Shown here: positions 24,643 to 34,332 of the stretch, in pieces
Layout of the letters: every line of letters starts with the position of its first letter
Position numbering within the stretch: the first letter of the stretch is position 1
NCBI GenBank assembly: GCA_031763025.1
Contig: JASSKH010000015.1
Coordinates: forward strand, 248,001 to 312,000
DNA: 64,000 nt
Source of the DNA: Macrocystis pyrifera
Lineage: Eukaryota; Sar; Phaeophyceae; Laminariales; Laminariaceae
Reading direction: 5' to 3'
Translations under genes and position numbers: made by a program
Notes under the pieces: generated by a model
The model's database searches: none
Told to the model about the DNA's origin: nothing
Seen by the model: the letters and a program-made list of their open reading frames with translations, nothing else

Positions 24643-24875
24643 TTACCGTCCCGTCCCGCCGAGAGGAAAAATACTTACCGTCCCGTCCCATCGTGAAACT
24701 CAGCCCATTGACTTTTACCGTCCCGTCCCGTCGAGAAACTTTGCACCCGCTGTCCCGTCCCTGCCGTCCCCCCATCTTTTTAAATCCTCATTTTACCGTC
24801 TCGTCCCGTCCCGTTTTCGTTTTTGTTCCCCGCCAAACGAGTCAAATCTGTCCCGTCCCGTCCCGTCACGATTCT
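24643..24875. repeat. TTACCGTCCCGTCCCG-type repeat cluster B
   Basis: Six or more irregular copies of ACCGTCCCGTCCCG, all in one orientation, separated by 15-40 bases. Same motif as 22035-22235, though that cluster uses both orientations. The two clusters lie about 2.4 kb apart and could be the two ends of one larger element, but the intervening sequence is a patchwork of other repeats. Confidence 0.65.
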
Positions 24876-24962
24876 CAGTCACTATGATAAGCCTTGAATA
24901 ATAGGACAATACGCAGATGTACAAAATCGTGATTCGCATAGGGTCGCTTCCCGCCACATGGC

Positions 24963-25032
24963 TCCCCCGCCGAAATCGAACCCGGGCCCGATCAGTGAAA
25001 GTCAAATACCCTAACCACTGGACTTCAACGGA
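24963..25032 (-). tRNA. tRNA-Glu(TTC)-like sequence, probably a pseudogene
   Basis: On the minus strand the sequence starts TCCGTTGAAGTCCAGTGG, close to a eukaryotic tRNA-Glu, with A box GTCCAGTGGTTAGG, anticodon loop CTTTCAC (anticodon TTC) and B box GGGTTCGATTT. The acceptor arms pair (TCCGTTG with CGGGGGA, one mismatch, two G-T). The anticodon and T stems each hold mismatches, so a decayed tRNA or the head of a tRNA-derived repeat is more likely than a working gene. Confidence 0.45.
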
Positions 25033-25040
25033 CTGTCGCT

Positions 25041-25520
25041 TGTTATGCTTGCATTGACCGCTTCTTCCCTCGGTCGCATGCTTGCTTACCGGCATCAATT
25101 TCTGTGTGCTTGTACACACCCTCCACCGCTTTATCGAAAATAATGCATGCATCTCTAATATGGACGTTCACCAACACTATGGCTTGTACCCTTCGCAGAG
25201 ATTATACCACTTGTACAATCGATTTTCAAGCCAAACCCGTGACGCATACCACCGCTTCAACTACCAGGCAGTGTTGCTTGCTGTGCTTCCATGACCACTT
25301 CTTCCTTCGATTGCATGCTTGTTTACCGGCGTCAACTGCGCTGATACACGTGCTCCATGGCATTATCGAAAATAATGGATGCATCTCTAATATCGACATT
25401 CAACAACACAAACAACAGCAGTGTATACCTTTCGGAGAGATTTACACCACTGGTACAACTTCATTTTCAAGTCGGAGTCGTGATGCACACCAACGCTCCG
25501 TCGACACGCATACGTACGCA
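25041..25520 (+). repeat. 237-bp tandem duplication
   Basis: Landmarks GACCGCTTCTTCC (25056) and GACCACTTCTTCC (25293), and TTATCGAAAATAATG with ATTATCGAAAATAATGG, repeat in order with a period of about 237 bases and moderate divergence. A 150-codon open frame at 25104-25556 spans it; I do not believe it codes. Confidence 0.75.
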
Positions 25521-25526
25521 CGCACG

Positions 25527-26492
25527 GGCCAGATGGTCTCCCGGCCGAACTCCTGAACATCGACCACCCCGCATTCGCCCAGTGCTTTCACAACATCCTT
25601 GTCAATGTTTGGGTAACAGGGGAAGTCCCCCAGCAATGGAAAGGTGCGATCTTCAAGGTCCTTCACAAAACGAAGGACCGAACTGATTGCAACAACTACA
25701 GAGGGATTTCGCTTGTTGCCCACGCAGGCAAAGTTTTGTTGAAAATCGTCGCGTGCCGCCTCAGCAACTACCGCGAGACCAAGGAATTACTCCCGGAAGA
25801 ACAGTGCGGCTTCCGCCCCGCACGATGAACGTTTGGTATGTTCGTTCGTCGTGCGCCGGTTGCAAGAGCTTGGACGACAGCAGGGAGAATCCCCCTGTAC
25901 TTGTGCTTCATCGATCTGCAGAAAGCGTACGACTCTGTCGACCGAGAGCTGCTTGAGGAGGTACTCACACGTTTTGGCGTAACAACCGAGATGCTGAGAA
26001 TTATCCGTAATTTCCACGATGGCATGCGGGCTCGCGTGCGTACGGATGACGGCGAGCACTCGGAATGGTTTGATGTTACGCAGGGGCTGCGGCAAGGCTG
26101 TGTGCTATCACCCATGCACCTCTACTGTTCAACGTATTCTTCGCTGCTTCGTTACACGTCGTACTATTAATAGTACGCTTTTAGCCATGACGAAGCCATC
26201 GTAAGGGATTTGGTCCAGCTCAGTGATGCTGGAGTAGTCGGAACGAAGGAGCAGGAGCCGTTGGCGTGCGTGCGAAGGGCTTCATGGGGCATGTTGTACG
26301 CCGATGACGCAGGAATTGTCTCGACGTCGGCTAAAGGGCTCACGAAGCTGATGACCGTCATCCTGACTGTCTTTGACGCAGCAGGCCTTACGGTGTCGGA
26401 AACGAAGACAGAGACAATGCTTCTACAAACGCCAGACCAGAAAGCCGTCGCACCACACCACCACTCGTCATCGACGCAGCAGGCCAGAGGTA
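25527..26492 (+). mobile_element. RTE-type LINE internal fragment (RT domain)
   Basis: Collinear with 42828-43770 of the long LINE and covers the RT core: motif A ([14 protein letters not shown] at about 25903), motif B ([11 protein letters not shown]) and motif C YADDAG (about 26297). Frames are broken by small indels, among them a TTAATA hexamer at 26164-26173. At the right end it switches to a LINE 3' end in the opposite orientation. Confidence 0.85.
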
Positions 26493-26511
26493 TAATAGGC
26501 TGGTGGTACTG

Positions 26512-27943
26512 CGCTGGTATGTGTGTGTTCTTCACATTAAACCGTTCTTTCAATCCGTCCACATCCAGCACAACCAGTGTCCGTGCCGATTCTTCAATCC
26601 TATTAAGAGATACAAGTTTTCTGGTCACAAAGCTACGCCACAGAGATACCACGTTGCCACGTATGCAGTAAGCACAGTAGGCAATGAAATGCCATGCCAT
26701 CATGCTGGATACGACAGGTACGTACGACAAACACATTCCATGAAATAGAGAGACAAAACGAAACAAAGAAAAAGAACGAAAACAAAGAGGACAAATCGAA
26801 AGAGAAAAACAAACAAGAAAACAATATAAGAAACAAACTGTCGTGCCCCCCCCCGCAGGGGATGTGGCAGACACTTGAAAAAATTGAACTGGAAAAAAAA
26901 ATCGAAAAAGAAGAAGCACCACTAGTCGTCGTCAACAGAGTGAGACGAAGAACCACGGAAAAGTAACGGGCAAACCAAAGTACAAAGCATCCTCCAGGTA
27001 TAGCGGCAGCAATTGTGGTACGAGTAGCATGGCCTGGTTCTCCCTACTAGTCCACCGAGTACCTTGCTACCCTGTCTGCCGCCTCCGTCCACCGTTCGTC
27101 AACTATGCCCGGCCCCCCGGCGTCAGACAATACGAAACAAGCAAAGCAGAGGCGCGTCATCTACCCGCGCCACACGACTCCTTCAACAAGGCTTATCAAG
27201 TGAAGAAAGGAAGAGAAATAAATAAAATGAAATTGACAGAGGATCAGCGCAACAAATAAATTAACAAAAACAAACGAACAAACAAATAAACAAACAAAGG
27301 AACACAAAAGAAGACCACGTTCAAACAATCTGCACCATTTGTTTGTGGCACGAGTAGTACACAGGCATGTTCTACTTCCTCGTCTGCACGGTACCTTGCT
27401 ACCCTGTCTGCCATATCCTTCCTACTTTCGTCCACTGCAGGTCTGCCATCTGCTTCCTACTTTCGTCCACTACAGTTTCCCTGCTTCTCCTGTTACCCCC
27501 CCTCTCCGTGTTCCCTTGATCGGGTTTTCTGCCACTCCTCCTGTTGCCCCGTCTCCCCCCATTCCCTTGGACACCACCCACGGCGGATGCGCGGCGCTGC
27601 CTACTCAGCTCAGCCTCGGGCTCGTGCCACTTCACCATGAACCGTTTGGCTGCTTCGAGGATCCGCCGGTACCACTTCCCCGTATTTTTTGCAGAAGTGG
27701 ACCACAGCGCGGTCTCAACTCCAAACACCAAGTGGGTAAGTTCCGTTGACCCTTCGGTGGCTCGGAACCCCCTAAGGCCTTCGACTATGCATCTATGCCA
27801 AGTCTTAAACTGTCCGCCAGGTCTCGGGTCTCCCCACCAGCCATCGTCCCGAATATTACCCGACTGGGCAATCGCTCGTTGCTTTGCCGTGCCACCCGCC
27901 CCGCAAAGAAGATCCGCCGTTTGTGAATGGTCGTTTCGATGTT
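26512..27943 (-). mobile_element. RTE-type LINE, 5'-truncated copy, inverted
   Basis: Reads from the LINE 3' terminus at about 26519 through the 3' UTR to the C-terminal coding region near 27943, all on the minus strand. Coding remnants at 27399-27731 and 27785-27943 match the end of the long LINE protein (WYRRILEAAKRFMVKW, HKRRIFFAGRVARQ). It abuts the RT fragment at 26492, giving a head-to-head inversion. Confidence 0.85.
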
Positions 27944-28176
27944 TATGTGTTCTTCACATTCAACCGTTCTTTCTACCATCGACATCCAGCACAACCAGTG
28001 TCCGTGCTTATTCTTTATTCCTTTTAATAGTGAGATACAAGATTTTCTGTCACAAAACTACGCGTCGGAGATACTACATTGATACGTATGCGATGCCACA
28101 TCATCATACCGTATTTAACACGCACGACATACGTATGACAGGAGATAAAACGAAAAAAAACAAAGAAAAAGACAAA
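27944..28176 (-). mobile_element. LINE 3'-end fragment
   Basis: A second minus-strand LINE 3' terminus (TTCTTCACATTCAACCG at about 27951) directly follows the truncated copy on its left. It stops where the DIRS-like element begins. Relative to sister copies it has CCTTTTAATAG where they read CCTAG. Confidence 0.75.
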
Positions 28177-28475
28177 GGAGGAAGGTTGTCGTAGGGGCAA
28201 CCTGGTGTTTGGGGGTAACGGGTCGAAAAGATAAACCAGTGAAGGAATGAGACGGTTTCGGAGGGTTTCCGATATAATAACAAGGGATGTTTAGTACGGG
28301 GGTATGAATGAAAAATAATATAAATCCCGGATGATTGAGGAAGAAAGACCAAAGCAGTTCAGATACGAGCAAGCAGCGGTAGAGCGGTGTGAAGCGGGGT
28401 CGTCGGGCAGCGAGTATCCAGAATAGATTGTGGACGGGCAAGGCCCTGCACGAGCTGAATAGAACCGGGCAGGGG
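28177..28475 (+). repeat. DIRS-like element, left direct repeat
   Basis: Begins GGAAGGTTGTCGTAGGGG and ends GAACCGGGCAGGGG. It matches the right repeat at 34333-34636 with about ten differences in 300 bases. The start can fold (AGGTTG and CAACCT arms). Confidence 0.85.
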
Positions 28476-29127
28476 ACGTCAGGAAGTCATCTAGTTGTTT
28501 TTTTAGGACGTCAAGGAGTCGTCAAGTGGTCAGCAGTCGTTGAGCCTGTGCGTTGGGAGGGTCGAGGGCCAAGGCGGGGATCGCCCCAAGGGAACGGGGC
28601 GGCCGGTAACGGGGAGGATGATCAGTCTTCAGCAGGAGGGCCCGGCAACAGCGAAGACGGTAGAGTACGAACGAATACCCTGAGTGGCCTGGGCACGGGT
28701 AGGAACGTGCACTTCGAGGATAGACAGATTGTACACCAAGGAGCTCAAATGCGGTCGGGTAGGGGGGGTAGGGGGGGGTACACGTCGCAGGGTAGGGGGC
28801 GGGGGAACGGCTCGTATGGGAACCGCGAGCAGTCAAATGCCATGCAACATGCCACACTGCAGCACCACGACCAATTTTTCACCGGAAACGAGTCTCAGGG
28901 CCCCCAATGGTCGGGTGGAAGGAGTTCGTACCGGCAGGAGGCGGGGGGGGGGCGGGCTAGCAATCAGCTCACGGAATCTAACAGGCCCTCACAGGCACCC
29001 TGGGGCCCGGGAAGTCAGCCGCAGCAGCAGCAGCAGCAGGGGTGGGCACCGCAGCAGCCGCATAGCCGGGGTACACCACAGCAGCGACAGCAAGAGTGGG
29101 CACCACAACAAGAAGGGTGGGCATACA

Positions 29128-29173
<46 letters not shown>

Positions 29174-29222
29174 AGCAGCAGCAGCAAAGGGTGGGCATCA
29201 GAGCAATGCGGCAGGGAAAACG

Positions 29223-29263
<41 letters not shown>

Positions 29264-29482
29264 TAGGTTGGGGCAGGGGAGTACCGAACCCGCGACAACA
29301 GCAACAGCGGCCAAGCATGCAGCTACAGCAACAGAAGCAGTCAGACCTCGGGGGGTTCGGGGTTGTGAGCGAGTGGGAGATAGACGTGTCGGGGTCGCGA
29401 CAGCAGCAGATGGGGGCACCCGAAGGACAGTGGGGGGTGGGCGGGGGAGGAGACAAGTCCGTGGGAGAGGGGAGCACGGAGG
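28476..29482 (+). other. Gag-like 5' region rich in Gly/Gln and poly-G runs
   Basis: Open frames cover the segment in two registers (28389-29666 and 28684-29835), with Gly/Gln-rich low-complexity sequence including CAG-type runs near 29020-29040. Two G homopolymers of roughly 40 bases (about 29131-29170 and 29223-29261) interrupt it. Because homopolymer length is unreliable, the true frame here cannot be fixed. It probably encodes the disordered N-terminal part of the gag-like protein. Confidence 0.5.
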
Positions 29483-30763
29483 TTGCACCGGCAGTCACAG
29501 CACGAAGCAGCTCCCGGGTGGGGGGAAGGCAGCAGTTCATTACTCAGCACCAGGTCGCAGTGGGGGGAGGGAGGAGCATCGAATTTCTCGTCCGGGTTGC
29601 AAGGTTGGGGGAGGGGGGAGGGATGGGGATGGGGAGGTGGGGAGCGGGGAAGCAAGCCATCAGTAGCGGAGACGATGTGGCGCAAGAGCAACCGCACAAC
29701 AGTGGTCTGGTCATCACTGCGCGGAGATGGGAAACCCCCACCCTTTGTTTCGGCGGAGGCTTTGGGCACGATTACAGGGACTTTCATCGTCAAGGGGGAA
29801 GGGGCACAGCAGGTAGCAGCGCTGAGCAACATTGATGTGCGGAATTTCGCGCAGAGGGACCATTTTGGCTTCGGGGGGGGGAGCGCGCAGGTGTCGCTGG
29901 ACCACAGGGTGGAGGCAGTGTTTCTTTTGTTAACGCACCTCATGCAGTACGTGGTGGACGAAAACAAAGCCTTTGGCCAAGCGTCGCTGCGTAGGACGAA
30001 TAAGCTGGTGAAGCGTTTCCGGGTGGTCGCGCAAGGGGTGAGGACGTTCCACGCGCAGAATACGCAGGTGGCCCTGTCGGAGCAATTTAAAGCAAAATTC
30101 GTGCAATGTTTTAACAAAGACCTCCAGGAGTGGTCGGAGGAGATGGCCCGGCAAGCACATATGTTGAAACAGGAAATCAGCACGTTTCCAGGGCCGAGAG
30201 ACGTGTATCCGTTGCCCCTACCGCCGTTCTCGCGGACAAATACGTGGGTCACGGCAGCGCCCATCCACCTGGGGGAGGTAGGACACGCCGAGGAGCACGC
30301 CGCGGGGGGGTACAAGAGAGGACGGGGAGGGGGGGAGGGGGGAGCAGGCGGGGGGACAAGCGGAAGCGGGGCCGCAGGGGGGTGGGGGTGGGGGGGGGGG
30401 GGGAACGAGCAAGGAGCGGGACGGGGAGCAGTGGGGGTGGGGCGGGGAGGAGGGGCGGAGGGGACGGGGGGGGGGGGGGGGCAGGCGGACGGGGAGGGGA
30501 AGGGGGGGGGGGGGGGGAAGGAGCGAAACGACCGGCCCTGCCGGGATTATGAGGAACTCGGTGCGTGCCTCCACGAGCCTAAGAGGGGGCTGCCGTGCAG
30601 GTACAGGCACGAAGGCAGCTACAAAACCCCGAAGGGTGCGTATCTGCCGAGGGACGGAGGCGGTTTGGGGAAGCGTAAGAGGGAAGGGGACGGGGGAGGG
30701 TGGGGGAGGAGGACAGGGGACGGAGAAGGAGGGGAGGGGAACGACGGGCCGGCGAAGAAATGA
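29483..30763 (+). CDS. Gag-like protein with CCCH zinc finger
   Basis: The 426-codon frame has a Gly-rich start, a folded-looking core (about residues 90-245, containing HLMQYVVDENKAFGQ and QFKAKFVQCFNKDLQEW), a long Gly/Arg stretch and a CCCH finger: Cys353-x8-Cys362-x9-Cys372-x3-His376, followed by a basic KRKRE tail. Gag proteins of this order bind the element's RNA. Its 3' end overlaps the RT frame by about 215 bases in another register, a common arrangement in compact retroelements. The core and finger support coding; the start is uncertain because the frame continues from the poly-G region upstream. Confidence 0.65.
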   Translation: MHRQSQHEAAPGWGEGSSSLLSTRSQWGEGGASNFSSGLQGWGRGEGWGWGGGERGSKPSVAETMWRKSNRTTVVWSSLRGDGKPPPFVSAEALGTITGTFIVKGEGAQQVAALSNIDVRNFAQRDHFGFGGGSAQVSLDHRVEAVFLLLTHLMQYVVDENKAFGQASLRRTNKLVKRFRVVAQGVRTFHAQNTQVALSEQFKAKFVQCFNKDLQEWSEEMARQAHMLKQEISTFPGPRDVYPLPLPPFSRTNTWVTAAPIHLGEVGHAEEHAAGGYKRGRGGGEGGAGGGTSGSGAAGGWGWGGGGNEQGAGRGAVGVGRGGGAEGTGGGGGQADGEGKGGGGGKERNDRPCRDYEELGACLHEPKRGLPCRYRHEGSYKTPKGAYLPRDGGGLGKRKREGDGGGWGRRTGDGEGGEGNDGPAKK

Positions 30764-32549
30764 GGACACGGGCTCCGCGGCACAGCGGAGCCAACCAAGC
30801 GAGCAATCATCACGAGCTCGGGGGCGACGGCGACGAGGGCGACGGCGGGGGTTCGGGTTGGGCGCTTGGCCAGAAGGGGGGGGTCCGACTCCGGGGTCGG
30901 TGGTTTTGTCACAAACAGGTGCGATATCCGGCCGGCGCGTTGAAGATCAGAAGCGTTGGGAGGTTGCACAGAGGTTGTTGGGGAAGGTGTCGGGGAAATC
31001 GGTGAAGGCGGCAAGCTTGGTGCGAGTTTTAGCTACGACGGCTGGGGCGGTTTTGTCACGAGTAACCGAGGCGGGGGAAGGGGGGGTAGGGAGGGTGGTG
31101 CAATGGTTGGGGGGTTCGTTGACAGCACCCCACATGGATCCAGAGCGCGTACAAGCGTTCTTCGGGGACAAGCACCAATTCCCGGAAATCGACAAGTTGA
31201 GGCACATAGCGCGCGTGGGGGTACCGGTAGACGTTGGGCCAGGGGGGGACCTTGCACAGGAACTAGCATATGGAAACCATTCAAGCGCGCGGAAATTTAG
31301 CGACGCAGTGTGGGAAAAAGCGGTTGCGGACGTGGCGGGGGGAAGGGCGATTGTTTTCCCGAAGAAGCAAGCAGAGAAGATCCCGGGGCTGCGGGTGTCC
31401 CCAGTTGGGGTAGTAGAAGAGCGCGAAAAGATAAGGATCATCCACGACATGACATTCGAGCACGAAAATGAACGCGGGTCGGTGAACTCGACGACGGATT
31501 GCGATGAGATTCCGGCATGTGCGCTGGCGGGGGTGATGCATGAGGTTTTACAAAGGGTACTGGGGTTGAGGGTTAAGTTCGGGGATCGAGCGCGAATTCT
31601 TATTAAAAAAATGGACGTCAAAAATGCGTTCAGACAGATCCCAGGAGACCCTGACGGTGCAGCGGCTTTCGGGTATGTACTGGGGGAGAACCTTTTCGTC
31701 GATTTGCGCTTGCAGTTTGGGTGGAGGGGTAGTCCGGGGTGGTGGGGAGTGATATCAGCTGCGATGCAGCATGCTCAACGTAACACCACGAGAGCATCCG
31801 CGTCGTTCTCGAGGGCGGGAGACCGCGCGGTAGAGCACGTGACCGTTGCGCAGGCAACGGGGTGTCCGATAGCACAGTGGCCGGCAGAGTGCGTAGTGCG
31901 GCCAGCGCACGGGGGAGGGCCGGACGACCCAGCCTTTGTGGTTTTTTTTATGGATGATGCCATCTCAGTAAAGGTTCAGTGGGATCCGGAAGGGGCGCGG
32001 TGCTTGGACTTGTCTCGATCGCTAGCGGGAACCCACGAGCAGGCTATGGGCGAGAGGTCAGAAGGGGAGGAACCGCTACTTTCGGGGGAAAAGGTGACAG
32101 GCTGGGCAACGCGACAAGAGGTGTTGGGGTACGATGTTGACACAGAGAGCATGACTATTGCCCTCCCGAAACGAAAGGTAGACGAATTACGCGCGCGATT
32201 GGCACAGTGGCCAGCAGGGCGGCAGACGGCAACGGTGAGGGAGGTGCTAGTGTTGGCAGGGAAGTTGCACCACGCATCCTTTGTAATCCGGCCCGGACGG
32301 TACTTCGTCCGTCGGCTTCTGCAGTTATCTAATCTGCATCTTGATGGAGTGGAGCGGGCCGGGGGGGGGGGAGTGCGTGGGGTAGGTTCAGAAAGCAGAA
32401 GGAAGCGAGACGAGTTTTACGGTTGTCGCGGGAGTTCATGGCAGACGTGGGATGGTGGAGATGGTTTTTGGAGACGGGGGGGGGGGGGGGTACGGGGGAG
32501 AGAGCATAACAGCACCGTCTTTCAGCTTCGTGAAGCAACGGCCGAGTAG
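30549..32549 (+). CDS. Reverse transcriptase of the DIRS-like element
   Basis: The 666-codon frame contains RT motifs in order: the REKIRIIHDMTFEHE block, DVKNAFRQIPGD with catalytic Asp356, RGSPGWWGVISAAMQHA, and FFMDDAIS with catalytic Asp469-Asp470, then the LGYDVDTESMTIALPKRK and LAGKLHHASFVIRPGR blocks seen in DIRS/Ngaro RTs. The first ~200 residues are probably linker, the start being shared with the gag overlap. RNase H should follow in frame, but it moves to another register at a G run (about 32476-32490). All catalytic residues are intact in this portion. Confidence 0.8.
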   Translation: MRNSVRASTSLRGGCRAGTGTKAATKPRRVRICRGTEAVWGSVRGKGTGEGGGGGQGTEKEGRGTTGRRRNEDTGSAAQRSQPSEQSSRARGRRRRGRRRGFGLGAWPEGGGPTPGSVVLSQTGAISGRRVEDQKRWEVAQRLLGKVSGKSVKAASLVRVLATTAGAVLSRVTEAGEGGVGRVVQWLGGSLTAPHMDPERVQAFFGDKHQFPEIDKLRHIARVGVPVDVGPGGDLAQELAYGNHSSARKFSDAVWEKAVADVAGGRAIVFPKKQAEKIPGLRVSPVGVVEEREKIRIIHDMTFEHENERGSVNSTTDCDEIPACALAGVMHEVLQRVLGLRVKFGDRARILIKKMDVKNAFRQIPGDPDGAAAFGYVLGENLFVDLRLQFGWRGSPGWWGVISAAMQHAQRNTTRASASFSRAGDRAVEHVTVAQATGCPIAQWPAECVVRPAHGGGPDDPAFVVFFMDDAISVKVQWDPEGARCLDLSRSLAGTHEQAMGERSEGEEPLLSGEKVTGWATRQEVLGYDVDTESMTIALPKRKVDELRARLAQWPAGRQTATVREVLVLAGKLHHASFVIRPGRYFVRRLLQLSNLHLDGVERAGGGGVRGVGSESRRKRDEFYGCRGSSWQTWDGGDGFWRRGGGGVRGREHNSTVFQLREATAE

Positions 32550-33156
32550 AACCTGGTTTTCGGACGCTTCATTGACAGCGATAGGGGGGTTGTGCATGGA
32601 AACGGAGGTGTACTGGAGATTCGCCCTGCCAGAAGAGGTGCAGAAACGTACGATAAGGGGGGGGGCAGGCGGTAGCTGATTTAATTTCCATTAACCTGCT
32701 GGAGGTCATGGCCATGGTGGTGACGGCGTTCGTAATGGTGGACATGAGGGGGGAGAGACCGGGTAGGAAGGGGGAGGCAGTTTTGATGAGGGCAGATAAC
32801 GAAGCAGCCGTAACCTGGGTAAAGAGGTGTCGAGGGGGGGGGGGGGTAAGAAACAAGCGAGAGTAGGGGCATTGATGAGAATGATGGGGGCGTTGGAAGC
32901 ATGGGGAAGGTGGTGTTTTCAGGCAAGGCACGTACGGGGGGTCAATAACAGGTTGGCAGATGGTCTGACTAGGTGGCGGGAGGAGCAGACTCCCGAGAAA
33001 CTGAACGCAGAATGTCCCGAAATCGCTTGGCAGGTGGAGGAACTGGGACCGGGGGAGCAGCTAATGTGCTCGGAGATATTGCGAGAGAGTACGCATTTGG
33101 AAGAGTTGCAGCTTCGTCTCGAAAAACTTACGAGGCGAATTGGAGGATGTGGGTGA
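32550..33156 (+). pseudogene. RNase H domain, frame-broken
   Basis: The RNase H-like domain is spread over three registers: WFSDASLTAIGGLCMETE (about 32550-32650), then LLEVMAMVVTAFVMVDM and LMRADNEAAVTWVKR (about 32670-32835), then HVRGVNNRLADGLTRW (about 32926-32975). The SDAS, EVMA, ADNEAA and NRLAD segments fit the four acidic motifs of DIRS RNase H. Register changes occur at the runs of G near 32655 and 32834. It would remove RNA from the RNA/DNA hybrid during copying. As written the protein cannot be made in one piece. Confidence 0.65.
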
Positions 33157-33952
33157 GCTGGCGATCGTTGGTCGGGAAGGGGTGTTGGCTGCCGAAAGAC
33201 ATGGGGGAGATGGAGTTAGTGGGGGAGTTGGTCGAATTCATGGGGTACTGCTGCGCAGAAAAAGGGAACAAGGAGTCGACGGTAGTAGGCAAGTTAGTGG
33301 CGATTAACTTCTACCATGAGCAGTTCGTGGGGCTTTCGGTGCCCATGAGTAACCCACTGATCAGATCGGTGAGGCAAGGTATCAAGAGGGCACACGTAGA
33401 GATGGGTAGTCAGCAGAGGGTAAGAAGACCATTGACTTGGGGGATGCTGAGGGGGATGCAAGGAAGCACTGCATCATGGGGGGAAGGGGGGAGGGTGTTA
33501 TGGATAGGTCTGGCACTGTCCTACGTTTTGATGTTGCGAGCGTCAGAATTGTTTGCCAAGGAGAGAGGGGTGTATCATAAGGTATACTGCTTAAGGAGGG
33601 AGGATGTTGCGTTTTTCAGAGATAACGATCAACTGGCGGAGGGTGGCATTCGGGTGGCAAATAAGGTAGAGGTGAGGTTCAGGGGATCGAAGGGAGATCA
33701 AGGAAGAAAAGGGGCGGTACTAGTCAGGACAAGACCAGGCCGGGGTTAATAGGGGGGGCAACCAGACTGACCGCGAGAAGAGTGCCAGAGGCAGTGATTA
33801 AGAAAGAAGGAAGGTGGTCGTCGGACTCGTTTATGGTGTACGTTAGGGCTAATATGGAAGACCCGGTATGGGTATCAGAGGTGTTGGAGCATAGGGGGGG
33901 GGAGATTGAGAGACAGCCAGGACAAGGGACAAGATGGGGTGGAATACTGTAG
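32973..33952 (+). pseudogene. Tyrosine recombinase with internal deletion
   Basis: The frame at 32973-33749 (true start probably near Arg-Glu-Tyr at about 33085) carries a SAM-like N-terminal region (SRKTYEANWRMWVSW) and the first catalytic box, SYVLMLRASELF with Arg189. After a stop at 33747-33749 the protein resumes in another register (33752-33952): GGATRLTARRVPEAVIKK then GRWSSDSFMVYVR with the nucleophilic Tyr codon at 33839. The His-x-x-Arg box normally just before GGATRL is absent, and the Arg-to-Tyr distance is short, so about 150-200 bases seem deleted. This copy's recombinase should be inactive. Confidence 0.75.
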
Positions 33953-34332
33953 GTGCTACTCCGCCCGGTATAGTAAGGACCGCTTGGGAGGCTGCAAAGT
34001 GCCCAAACAGTCCTTACACATATCCGGACGAAGAAGGAAGGAACCGCAGTCTCGTGAGGGGAGGCGTTCCACTAGCGGAGCGCGACCGGTAAGGAGGTCG
34101 ACCGCGTTTCGTTGGTGTGGAAGGGGGTGGGAGGCGTAAGCAAGCGAAAGGGACAAGGCAACCCCCCTTTCTCTCTTCCCTCCGGCTATTATATATAGGG
34201 GTAAGGAAGGCGTACGCATGCGGGGGGGGGGGGACGGGCCAGGGCACCCCCGCCCCCCCCCCCCCCCCCCCCCCCACCATTTCGGCTTCTTCAATTAATA
34301 TTAAGCATTTTTTGGTGGAAGTGGACAACCAA
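33953..34332 (+). other. DIRS-like element 3' non-coding region
   Basis: Between the recombinase and the right direct repeat. A G run (about 34220-34231) and a C run (about 34249-34275) sit 20 bases apart and could form a strong hairpin. Short open frames are not convincing. Confidence 0.5.

Noticed and set aside
24643..24875. CRISPR-like array
   Set aside because: Repeats are short, irregular and unevenly spaced, and the genome is eukaryotic.
28522..29540. Long minus-strand open frames rich in proline and cysteine opposite the DIRS-like gag
   Set aside because: They are translations of the antisense of G runs and vanish as soon as the runs are ignored; the plus-strand frames carry the real domains.
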